Source of the DNA: Oceanospirillaceae bacterium | Lineage (GTDB): Bacteria > Pseudomonadota > Gammaproteobacteria > Pseudomonadales > Oceanobacteraceae | Reading direction: 5' to 3' | DNA: 64,000 nt | NCBI GenBank assembly: GCA_002724925.1 | Contig: PBQA01000016.1 | Span: forward strand, 310,001-374,000 | Part shown: positions 56,823-64,000 of the stretch, one piece after another | Position numbering within the stretch: the first letter of the stretch is position 1 | How the letters are laid out: each line of letters starts with the position of its first letter | Notes under the pieces: generated by a model | What the model saw: only the letters and a program-made list of their open reading frames with translations | Database searches by the model: none | Told to the model about the DNA's origin: nothing | Position numbers and translations under genes: made by a program

Positions 56823-59732
56823 TCAATTACCGGTGCTTTCAAGGACAGCCGTATTTTCAATGATCAGACCTTGCTGATCACCCGCAAGACCAGATAGTTT
56901 GGTCGCGCCATAAGGGTCAAAGAAAGATCCGATCTGTTGATAGATCTCAGCAAATACCGCCTGAGGGTCTGCCGAAGAGAAAGTCGCGTGTGTACCTTGA
57001 GCAACACGTACATTCGCCCTAACGATTGCGTCGTTAGTAGTGCTTGGGTAGTAGTACTGAGGATCAGGACTGATCACACTTCCGGTTTCCGCCTCTTCCT
57101 TCGTAATAAGAGTGTCGATACCCATCTCAGCTACCAGAGGATCTGTACCAGCCAGGAAGGATACTGAGGTTGCAAGCGTCGCTGTTTCTGCATTATTCGG
57201 CACAACCTGATCCGACGGTTCATCAGCATCACCCGTTACACCTACGTCTTCATAAACAAGCACTGGCACATCTGCAGTACCGGCAGCGAAGTTAATCGGA
57301 TCAGCTGAGTCCAGCATGGCCTGGAAAACCCCAAAGAAGCTTTCGATGCTGTCCGAACCCTGCTCAACACCACTAGCTGCCAGACCAGCAATGATACGTG
57401 GACCAATCTGAGCACTGTTTTCCAGCAACTTCACGACACCACCACCTGGATTACCCAGAGCAGCCGCTTTGATCTGCGGAATGTTTGAGTTGTACGCACG
57501 AACGCTAGTGTCGTTAGCAACAGACAGGAAGGTCGCACCGACAATACCGCCCAGAGAGTGACCTACGAAGTACACATTGGCAGGATCAAGATCATCCGCT
57601 GTACCATCTGAGTTCACATCCATATCGTCAATGGATGCGGCAACATTCAGCATGTCCAGCACCGTCTGACGAATTGCATCGCGGGTACGCGCAAATTCGT
57701 TCAGGTTGATATACAGGTCACCGGATTCACCGACCGAGGCTGCAGTCACTGGGTTACCCTGAGCGTCCAGAGCACCCTGGAAAACCATGCTTACATTACT
57801 CTGATCGGCGGCCTTACCTACGTTATTGTGACGCTCAGCCAGAGCAGCGAGGCCAGGAACGTTTTCAGCGCCAACCGCCTGGATAACACCTGCACGTGCT
57901 GCAGCAAATGGGCTATTGGTGGCGGCATCAGATGCAGCAACCTGCTCGACGTTAAACAGACGCAGGCTGTTCGCCTCACCGTCGTTCAGTGGAGCAATAC
58001 CGTGCATTACGTGGTCAATCGCGATGGTAGCGATACATGCCGAAGCCAGAGCGTTACCCACCAGAAGACCTGCAGTACGGTCAACGGTAATGCCGTGCTG
58101 ATAGATAACTACTGGCCAGCCATCAGCAGGCTTACCAGAAGCCGGCCCCGGACCATCAGGATCACAGGAAGCATCTGGTATCATAGCCAATACAGGGACA
58201 GTCACATCGCCCTGTTTGTCTGCGTACGGGAAACGCCAGGTAACGTTGATGCTACCGTCGGCGTCGGCAGGAGCACTTTCGAGCCCAAGTGCCAGGGCAG
58301 CATTGTTGCTACCAGACCAGCTACCAAGGTCCGCATCCGCTGTACCTGCTTCAGGAAGAGGCAGGAAGTTAGGTATCGTCAGACCACCCTGAAGAATCGA
58401 GCCGCCAGATGAAATTGCTGACACCTGACCTGCGACAATAGCGTCAACAGTTGACTCATCTGCGTCCGGGTTCGCTTCTTCAACGCCCGGGCGCAGTGCC
58501 ACTGTAAGGAAAGCATCGTAAGAGATCTCTACCGCTGTAGAACCATCCGCCGTAATCGGCGTATAAGTACGGGACGCAGGCTTATCAACAATCGTATCTA
58601 CGCCTGCTCCGCTACCATCAGCGATCGTAGTAATCAGGCCCTGATAGTAGTTTGGAGAGAAAGTCTCGCTGGCTTTAAGAGCATCACGAGTATTACTGTC
58701 TACAGGAATAACCGTCATGCCCGCCTGGGTATTAATGGCAGTTGCCACGCCCTGTGCAATCGTCAGGAGTGTTCCCTCAGCTATTGCTTCAGCTGTTGTT
58801 TGATCTGCACCATCTTTAATCTCTTTAGCAATTACAGACGCAGAGATAGTCGCCTCAGCAGCGGCAATACTTGTAATCTGAGTAGTCAGGAAGGTCGCCG
58901 GAGCAGCCATCGCATGCAGCACGTCCGTGGTACCAGTCGTTGTGAACGCGTAACTAAGGATGATGTTATCCTGGGTCACCTGGCCAGAGGTCGCGCCATT
59001 CAGGAAAGCACCTGCCAGAGATTCCCATGCCTGAACCGCGTCACGAACTGGCTGCAAACTAGGCGCAGGCAGCTCCAGATCGCTTGTAACCAGGTCGTAT
59101 TCAGCAGACGGACCAACATCTACCCCGCTTGCTGACTCAAGTGCATCAGTCAGAACCACCAGATACTTAGTTTTTGGATCAAGAGGCGTTTTAGGGAGAA
59201 TCTGAATCGCTGGCGTAGAGCCACCATCCATTGTAATGAACCGTGCTTCGTAATCGGTACCAGCCACCGGCTGATCTGCTGCAAACGGGTTATCACCTTC
59301 GTTTTCAACAATAGTACTGATGTCCAGTGGATCAATCGCAGCGTTATCTTCACTGTTTTTCAGTTTCACCAGCAGGACAGTCTGTCCCGCGGCAACAGTG
59401 TCTGCATCCAGCTCGGCATTGAACTTAACGTAAATGGCAGCAGAAGTGGAAAAGCCATCAAGTTTGTTCAGTGCGGTAGTTACTGGTGGAGTTGTATCAC
59501 TGGTATTCGCTGTGCCATCGGTCTCAGCGGCATCCGCGAACAGAAAATCGTTAGCCAGAGGAAGGTTCGCGCCACCCGCAGAGAAAATAGGAGAAACACG
59601 CGATACCTCCGACCCCGGAGAACCGGCAGTCACTGCCCCGGTATCAACTTTATAATCACCGCCAGTCTTACAGCCCGCAAGACCTGCGGCTGTGGCTGCG
59701 ATGGCCAGACTGAGTAAAGTCTTCTTCACCAT
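56823..59732 (-). CDS. VolA/Pla-1/cef-family surface lipase lipoprotein
   Basis: A 969-residue lipoprotein: signal peptide with lipobox LAGC (Cys at 21), an N-terminal Ig-like region (about 80-220), and a C-terminal alpha/beta-hydrolase with nucleophile Ser726 in GHSLGG and 'GKPADGWPVVIYQHGITVDRTAG' preceding it. The family includes Vibrio VolA lysophospholipase and Aeromonas lipases. First gene of the operon with DUF1302 (18 bases apart) and DUF1329. Predicted to release fatty acids at the cell surface for the beta-oxidation enzymes nearby. Confidence 0.9.
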   Translation of the reverse strand: MVKKTLLSLAIAATAAGLAGCKTGGDYKVDTGAVTAGSPGSEVSRVSPIFSAGGANLPLANDFLFADAAETDGTANTSDTTPPVTTALNKLDGFSTSAAIYVKFNAELDADTVAAGQTVLLVKLKNSEDNAAIDPLDISTIVENEGDNPFAADQPVAGTDYEARFITMDGGSTPAIQILPKTPLDPKTKYLVVLTDALESASGVDVGPSAEYDLVTSDLELPAPSLQPVRDAVQAWESLAGAFLNGATSGQVTQDNIILSYAFTTTGTTDVLHAMAAPATFLTTQITSIAAAEATISASVIAKEIKDGADQTTAEAIAEGTLLTIAQGVATAINTQAGMTVIPVDSNTRDALKASETFSPNYYQGLITTIADGSGAGVDTIVDKPASRTYTPITADGSTAVEISYDAFLTVALRPGVEEANPDADESTVDAIVAGQVSAISSGGSILQGGLTIPNFLPLPEAGTADADLGSWSGSNNAALALGLESAPADADGSINVTWRFPYADKQGDVTVPVLAMIPDASCDPDGPGPASGKPADGWPVVIYQHGITVDRTAGLLVGNALASACIATIAIDHVMHGIAPLNDGEANSLRLFNVEQVAASDAATNSPFAAARAGVIQAVGAENVPGLAALAERHNNVGKAADQSNVSMVFQGALDAQGNPVTAASVGESGDLYINLNEFARTRDAIRQTVLDMLNVAASIDDMDVNSDGTADDLDPANVYFVGHSLGGIVGATFLSVANDTSVRAYNSNIPQIKAAALGNPGGGVVKLLENSAQIGPRIIAGLAASGVEQGSDSIESFFGVFQAMLDSADPINFAAGTADVPVLVYEDVGVTGDADEPSDQVVPNNAETATLATSVSFLAGTDPLVAEMGIDTLITKEEAETGSVISPDPQYYYPSTTNDAIVRANVRVAQGTHATFSSADPQAVFAEIYQQIGSFFDPYGATKLSGLAGDQQGLIIENTAVLESTGN

Positions 59733-60011
59733 ACATGTACCTGTAATGTGTTGTTATGGTTATTCAAATGCGCTGGTACACACATCCCTTGCGGATATCA
59801 GCAATCACCTGACTATAATCCCGTCGACTCATACCCTCATCACTCGAAAGTATGATTCGCCTCCTTAAACCGGGGCATTTTGTATCTGATCGTAATCAAC
59901 CATAGTCCAGATCGGCCAACCTACCAAACCGGGGGATAGGATTTACGCACCCCTTTGTCATAGAATAGGCGCCCTTTTAAACCAACCCTCATTCCCGAAC
60001 AGGAGATCCCT
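59733..60011. other. Divergent promoter region, lipase operon and thiolase
   Basis: 279 bp with no gene. A possible thiolase promoter is TTGTCA (about 59,956) with a TAAACC-like -10 17 bases downstream; AACAGGAGA provides the ribosome site. Two copies of AAACCGGGG occur on the plus strand (about 59,868 and 59,928). No clear regulator site was recognised. Confidence 0.4.
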
Positions 60012-61202
60012 ATGTCGTCCAATCAGGATTCCGTTGTAATTGTTGCTGGTGCCCGTACCCCAATGGGCGGCTTTATGGGCAGCCTCAGTTCAGTCTCTGC
60101 ACCCGAGCTTGGTGCTATCGCAATTGAAGAAGCAGTGAAGCGCTCTGGCCTGCAACCAGCTGATGTTCAGGAAGTTATCATGGGTAACGTACTGTCTGCT
60201 GGTCTGCGTCAGGGTCCTGCACGTCAGGCGATGCGCAAGGCAGGTCTGCCGGATAACACTGGCGCAACCACCATCAACAAACTTTGTGGCTCTGGCATGA
60301 AAGCCACCATGATGGCTCATGATGCAATCAAAGCCGGTTCTGTTGATATCGCGGTATCCGGCGGCATGGAGTCCATGTCTAAGGCGCCTTACATTCTCGA
60401 GAACGCGCGCGGTGGCTACCGTATGGGTCACGGTGATCAGGCCAAAGACCACATGTTCTTCGACGGTCTTGAAGACGCTGAGACTGGCAAGCTGATGGGC
60501 GCTTTCGCTCAGGACATGTCAGACAAGAAAGAATATACCCGTGAGCAGATGGATGAATACGCGATCCGCTCTCTGAACCGCGCGAAAGCAGCGATCGAAG
60601 CTGGTCACAATACGGCTGAAATCGTGCCGGTAACCGTAAAAAGCCGCCGCGGCGAAACAGTCGTTGATCAGGATGAGCAGCCATTCAATGCCAACATTGA
60701 GAAGATCCCTTCACTGCGCCCTGCGTTCGCCAAAGACGGCACCATCACCGCAGCAAATGCGTCTTCTATCTCTGACGGTGCATCAGCACTGGTACTGGCG
60801 CGTGAATCCGTTGCTGCTGAAAAAGGCCTGACGCCGGTTGCTCGTATCGTTGCGCACAGCACGCACTCTCAGCACCCATCTGAGTTCACGGCCGCACCTT
60901 GTGGTGCCATTGAAACTCTGCTGGCCAAAACCGGCTGGAGCAAGGACGACGTTGATCTGTGGGAAATCAACGAAGCCTTCGCGATGGTTGCCATGATGCC
61001 AATCGACGCATTCGGGCTGGATGCTGAGAAAGTAAACATCTACGGCGGTGCCTGTGCACAGGGCCACCCGGTTGGCTCTACTGGCTCACGCCTGATCGTG
61101 ACCCTGATGAATGCCCTGAAAAACACTGGCGGCAAAAAAGGTATTGCAGCGCTGTGTATCGGTGGCGGTGAAGCAGTTGCCGTTGCGATCGAAATGATCT
61201 GA
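60012..61202 (+). CDS. Acetyl-CoA C-acetyltransferase (thiolase)
   Basis: A 396-residue thiolase: nucleophile Cys in 'TTINKLCGSGMKA' (residue ~94), His in 'ACAQGHPVGSTGSR' and second catalytic Cys in 'ALCIGGGEAVAVA'. Biosynthetic or ketogenic type (AtoB/PhaA-like) rather than FadA, judged by length and lack of a fadB neighbour. The His loop reads GGACAQGHPVG, where GGAxALGHPxG is more usual. Good AGGAG site eight bases upstream. Confidence 0.93.
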   Translation: MSSNQDSVVIVAGARTPMGGFMGSLSSVSAPELGAIAIEEAVKRSGLQPADVQEVIMGNVLSAGLRQGPARQAMRKAGLPDNTGATTINKLCGSGMKATMMAHDAIKAGSVDIAVSGGMESMSKAPYILENARGGYRMGHGDQAKDHMFFDGLEDAETGKLMGAFAQDMSDKKEYTREQMDEYAIRSLNRAKAAIEAGHNTAEIVPVTVKSRRGETVVDQDEQPFNANIEKIPSLRPAFAKDGTITAANASSISDGASALVLARESVAAEKGLTPVARIVAHSTHSQHPSEFTAAPCGAIETLLAKTGWSKDDVDLWEINEAFAMVAMMPIDAFGLDAEKVNIYGGACAQGHPVGSTGSRLIVTLMNALKNTGGKKGIAALCIGGGEAVAVAIEMI

Positions 61203-61217
61203 TAGCAGCTCAAACGA

Positions 61218-61246
61218 AGAAGCCGGCTTAACGCCGGCTTTTTTGT
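61218..61246 (+). terminator. Terminator of thiolase gene
   Basis: AGCCGGC-ttaac-GCCGGCT followed by TTTTTT, 18 bases after the thiolase stop. Confidence 0.9.
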
Positions 61247-61270
61247 ATCTCGCAGTTCGGGAAGATTATT

Positions 61271-61553
61271 AACACCGCTGAGACAACGCAGCTATCCAAC
61301 GGGTTAAAGCGTCAGCGAGGCCGTCACAGCAAGGCAAAAATCTTCGATAAAGCGTAGCTAGCTTCAAAGCTGAGCCGTCGCCGAAGAAGTCAGAGCGCGT
61401 CAAAAACGGGCCAAAGAAACGGAGCACTTGTACCAGTTAAAGCGTCAGCGAGGCCGTCACAGCAAGGCAAAAATCTTCGAGAAAGCGGAGTTTACTTTAG
61501 TAAATGAGCATTTCGAGAAGGCTTTTAACACCGCTGTGACAACGCAGCTAGCT
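61271..61553. repeat. Composite intergenic repeat cluster
   Basis: Two modules each occur twice in the same orientation. Module B, 52 bp, at 61,303-61,354 and 61,436-61,487, is 51/52 identical (starts GTTAAAGCGTCAGCGAGGCC). Module A, 24 bp, at 61,271-61,294 and 61,527-61,550, is 23/24 identical (AACACCGCTG ... AACGCAGCTA). The order A-B-B-A fills the gap up to the purU stop. It looks like a host-specific dispersed intergenic repeat; no gene is present. Confidence 0.75.
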
Positions 61554-62405
61554 TTAAAACACAATGGTTTTGTTGCCGTGAAGTAATACTCTATCTTCTA
61601 AGTGACTCCGCACCCCTCTCGCCAGCACTGATTTCTCAACGTCTTTTCCTAAACGCACCATGTCTTCAACCGTATCGTTATGACTGATGCGGATTACGTC
61701 CTGATCAATGATAGGCCCGGCGTCCAGTTCCTGTGTCACGTAATGACAGGTCGCACCAATCAGTTTTACACCGCGTTCTGCGGCCTGGTGGTAGGGCTTA
61801 GCGCCAACAAACGACGGAAGAAAGCTGTGGTGAATGTTGATTACCTGACCGACGTACTGCTCGCAGATTTCTGGCGGCAGAATCTGCATGTAGCGCGCAA
61901 GCACAATGGTGTCGGCCTTATGTTCTTCGATAATCGCCGTCACGCGACGGAAGTGCTCCGCCTTGTTGTCTTTATCAACCGGTACATGAAAGTACGGAAT
62001 ACCATGCCACTCGACCAGTGAGCGCAGATCGTCATGATTTGAGATCACACAAGGGATATCACACTCAAGTTCACCACTGTGCCAGCGATGCAAGAGGTCC
62101 ACCAGGCAATGGCTTTGCTTGCTGGCCATGAGGATGACTTTCTTCGGCGAGCCGCTGTCGCTCAGCTGCCAGTCCATCTCAAATTCGTCGGATATCGGGG
62201 CAAAAGCTTCCTTCAGCCCATCAGCGTCAAACGGCAGGGAGTCTGCGCGGATACAGTGACGCATAAAGAAGCGCCCACTAACCGGGTCTGAATAGTGGTT
62301 TGCCTGAACAATCCAACCACCATGCCCTGAAAAAAACTGGCCAACTTTAGCCACGATGCCGACCCTGTCAGGACAGGAGATGGTCAGCCTGAATACTCTT
62401 TCCAT
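61554..62405 (-). CDS. purU: Formyltetrahydrofolate deformylase
   Basis: A 283-residue PurU: N-terminal ACT domain ('RLTISCPDRVGIVAKVGQFFSGHGGWIVQANHYSD') and a formyltransferase-like hydrolase with 'NIHHSFLPSFVGAKPYHQA' and 'VKLIGATCHYVTQELDAGPII' holding the catalytic Asn, His and Asp. Releases formate for purine synthesis and balances one-carbon pools. Start ATG 62,405 (MERVFRL) fits the family; 62,417 is an alternative. The start is preceded by a small palindrome GTGATGTATCAC. Confidence 0.95.
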   Translation of the reverse strand: MERVFRLTISCPDRVGIVAKVGQFFSGHGGWIVQANHYSDPVSGRFFMRHCIRADSLPFDADGLKEAFAPISDEFEMDWQLSDSGSPKKVILMASKQSHCLVDLLHRWHSGELECDIPCVISNHDDLRSLVEWHGIPYFHVPVDKDNKAEHFRRVTAIIEEHKADTIVLARYMQILPPEICEQYVGQVINIHHSFLPSFVGAKPYHQAAERGVKLIGATCHYVTQELDAGPIIDQDVIRISHNDTVEDMVRLGKDVEKSVLARGVRSHLEDRVLLHGNKTIVF

Positions 62406-62515
62406 AATGTGATACATCACTCAATAACGATAGCCACCAGCTTGCATCCAGAGGCCTTTCATGGTCAACTCTTTGACGCTCTAATGACTGTTCAGAACTA
62501 AACAGAGACGGATCT

Positions 62516-63286
62516 ATGTTACTCCTAAGGACACTTTTACTCAGCCTTTTTTTTAGCTTACCTGCCCATGCTTCAACGCTGGCAGACGAGCTAAGCGTTT
62601 TCAAACTGAGTACCAGTGCTAAGATTTTGCTTCTTAAGTATTATCACGTCCAGGCAGATGAGGGGAATCCTCAACTTGTTGAGGAAGTATTGCGTCATCG
62701 TGAAGAAGTCCTTCATCAAAAGAATCTGCTGCTGGAAGACTTAGGTGCCAACTACCCTGCCAGAACGCAAGGCATCCAGAGCCACTGGGATGAATTCAAT
62801 AGCCTGCTCGACGAGAACATCACTGAAATCCGCGAAAGCAATTACCCTGAGCTTCAAGTAGTCACGCTCATGCGCAAAGCCCAACGCGCCATGCTGCAAG
62901 AACTTGAACTGCTTTCTGACCAGATATTGGCGGAAAATGAGCTCAGCCTATCAGAGCTCACGCTCTGGCAACGTCAGCAGAAAAACCTGCTGCTCGAGGT
63001 GGTTGAACGTTACATCGAACGCGCTGCCTCCTCCATGGGTGCACCACTGACGATTGATAACGTTGATATCCGAGTACTCTGCCAGCAATTTGAACGCGGC
63101 ATCGCCGACATGAAGAGCCGTGTCTCGGCTGACGAAGCTAAGCGCCAACTTAGCAAAATTCATAGTCAGTGGCTGTTCATCGAAACAGCAGCAACCGATA
63201 CCAATGCGCGCCTGGTTCCGTTTCTCGTGATGCGCTATGCCGATGGGATTCTTGGCCGTCTGGATGATGTCGCTCACCACATCTGA
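62516..63286 (+). CDS. Periplasmic helical protein of unknown function
   Basis: A 256-residue exported protein: signal peptide (LLLRTLLLSLFFSLPAHAST) and then almost entirely amphipathic helices, many Leu/Glu/Gln. The pattern is reminiscent of periplasmic four-helix sensor domains (PilJ/NarX-like), but no signalling domain follows. No family is claimed. Divergent from purU and 69 bases before the CBS-domain gene. Confidence 0.7.
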   Translation: MLLLRTLLLSLFFSLPAHASTLADELSVFKLSTSAKILLLKYYHVQADEGNPQLVEEVLRHREEVLHQKNLLLEDLGANYPARTQGIQSHWDEFNSLLDENITEIRESNYPELQVVTLMRKAQRAMLQELELLSDQILAENELSLSELTLWQRQQKNLLLEVVERYIERAASSMGAPLTIDNVDIRVLCQQFERGIADMKSRVSADEAKRQLSKIHSQWLFIETAATDTNARLVPFLVMRYADGILGRLDDVAHHI

Positions 63287-63355
63287 GACCTGAGTAAGAG
63301 GTTTTACCCATCGGACGCGCTATACTTTAAGTTCAGAAGCCTGAAAAAGCAGCCG

Positions 63356-63952
63356 ATGGGATTAATCGTTTTCGACATGGGGCGTCGAGTTGAAACGCCC
63401 ATTCACAGTCCGCGCCGACGCGTATCTCCTGTAGAGAAAGCGGGCGCAGTTTCCCGGATTGAGCACGAACCCGAGCAGCCAACGTCGTCCGACGATCTGA
63501 TTTACTCCCCCGAAGGTACCACCGAACGTCAGGAGCACGCTCCCCAGACCGTCGCTTTCGCCGCTGACATCATGAACCGGCATGTTATTACCATTCGTCA
63601 GGAAACAACGATCGGTGACGCATACCAACTGATGCGGGAACACGATATCCATCATCTTCCGATCATCGACGCACACGAGAATCTTCAGGCATTGATTTCA
63701 GACCGCCGCATACTAAGGGCTCTCGCCGAACAGCGCTCTGTAGAAAAGGACTCTGTAATGACAGTGGCGGTCAGACCCGTGTATTGCACAGCCGAAAGCA
63801 CCGACATACGACAGACAGCACGACTTCTGACGGAATATCATATCGGTGCTCTCCCTGTGCTCAACAATGAAGAGCAACTGACAGGTATCATCACCCGCAG
63901 TGATTTACTGCACCTGCTCAGTGAATATGGCCCGCTTGAACTGTGGGCCTGA
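63356..63952 (+). CDS. CBS-domain pair protein
   Basis: A 198-residue cytoplasmic protein with a ~65-residue polar N-terminus and two CBS domains (about 68-120: 'AADIMNRHVITIRQETTIGDAYQLMREHDIHHLPIIDAHENLQALISDRRIL'; about 130-190: 'VYCTAESTDIRQTARLLTEYHIGALPVLNNEEQLTGIITRSDLL'). Such Bateman modules bind adenine nucleotides and regulate partners. Partner unknown. Ends ~30 bases before the next gene. Confidence 0.9.
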   Translation: MGLIVFDMGRRVETPIHSPRRRVSPVEKAGAVSRIEHEPEQPTSSDDLIYSPEGTTERQEHAPQTVAFAADIMNRHVITIRQETTIGDAYQLMREHDIHHLPIIDAHENLQALISDRRILRALAEQRSVEKDSVMTVAVRPVYCTAESTDIRQTARLLTEYHIGALPVLNNEEQLTGIITRSDLLHLLSEYGPLELWA

Positions 63953-63985
63953 TATGCCCTTTTGAGGGTATTAAGGAGAATTGAC

Positions 63986-64000
63986 TTGGCTAAACAATAT
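63986..64000 (+). CDS. Start of next gene (truncated by window)
   Basis: TTG GCT AAA CAA TAT is preceded by AAGGAG seven bases upstream (63,973-63,978), a strong ribosome site. Only five codons (start-A-K-Q-Y) are visible, so no identification is possible; the TTG start is unusual. Confidence 0.4.

Overview
The window joins a nearly complete Mu-like transposable prophage (about 1-38,047) to ordinary chromosome of a marine, Oceanospirillales-type gammaproteobacterium (38,048-64,000). The taxonomic guess is inference. It rests on the trpE-G-D-C cluster, srkA (YihE), PurU, two ~600-residue acyl-CoA dehydrogenases and a DUF1329/DUF1302/VolA-like lipase operon, a set typical of lipid- and hydrocarbon-using marine gammaproteobacteria.

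The prophage lies inverted, with its early end at the right. From right to left it holds: an S24-type repressor (+ strand) diverging from a Ner-like regulator; MuA-type transposase and MuB-type ATPase; small early genes (DNA-binding proteins, a membrane coiled-coil protein, a MazG-like protein, DUF3164, GemA); a Mor/C activator; a lysis cassette (M15 endolysin, holin-like protein, overlapping spanins); a DksA/TraR-like protein; terminase subunits, portal and a MuF-type head protein; a five-gene accessory cassette; protease/scaffold, decoration and major head proteins; sheath, tube, frameshifted tail chaperone, tape measure, baseplate and fibre genes; and a small XRE regulator by the left end. 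Nearly every structural gene of Mu has a recognisable homologue and no key gene looks broken, so the phage may be functional. The left terminus was not located and may lie just outside the window.

The most interesting prophage signals are these. (1) A visibly AT-rich cassette (16.07-18.76 kb) of five unknown proteins, four with membrane segments and one starting like a type IV prepilin, has its own promoter candidate inside the late head operon. (2) The MuF-type head protein carries a C-terminal zinc-metallopeptidase motif. (3) A TALN-E motif recurs six times in the protease/scaffold and twice near the portal C-terminus, and may be the maturation-protease cleavage site. (4) A 24-base box matching at 22 positions sits upstream of both the lysis operon and the protease gene, where Mu has its C-activated late promoters. 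(5) A GGGGGCGA slippery site yields a -2 frameshifted tail chaperone. (6) The repressor lacks both S24 catalytic residues.

The chromosomal part is laid out as: a hairpin-rich, repeat-bearing gap; trpC/D/G/E on the minus strand with a possible leader structure; a HAD phosphatase; an HPF/RaiA-family protein; a TetR regulator; two paralogous acyl-CoA dehydrogenases (one with a PsrA-like palindrome upstream); a SprA-family protein; bioB and comF divergent; srkA and a small outer-membrane protein; the DUF1329-DUF1302-lipase operon; a thiolase; an intergenic repeat cluster; purU; a periplasmic helical protein; a CBS-domain protein; and the first codons of another gene. No rRNA, tRNA or CRISPR array was seen.
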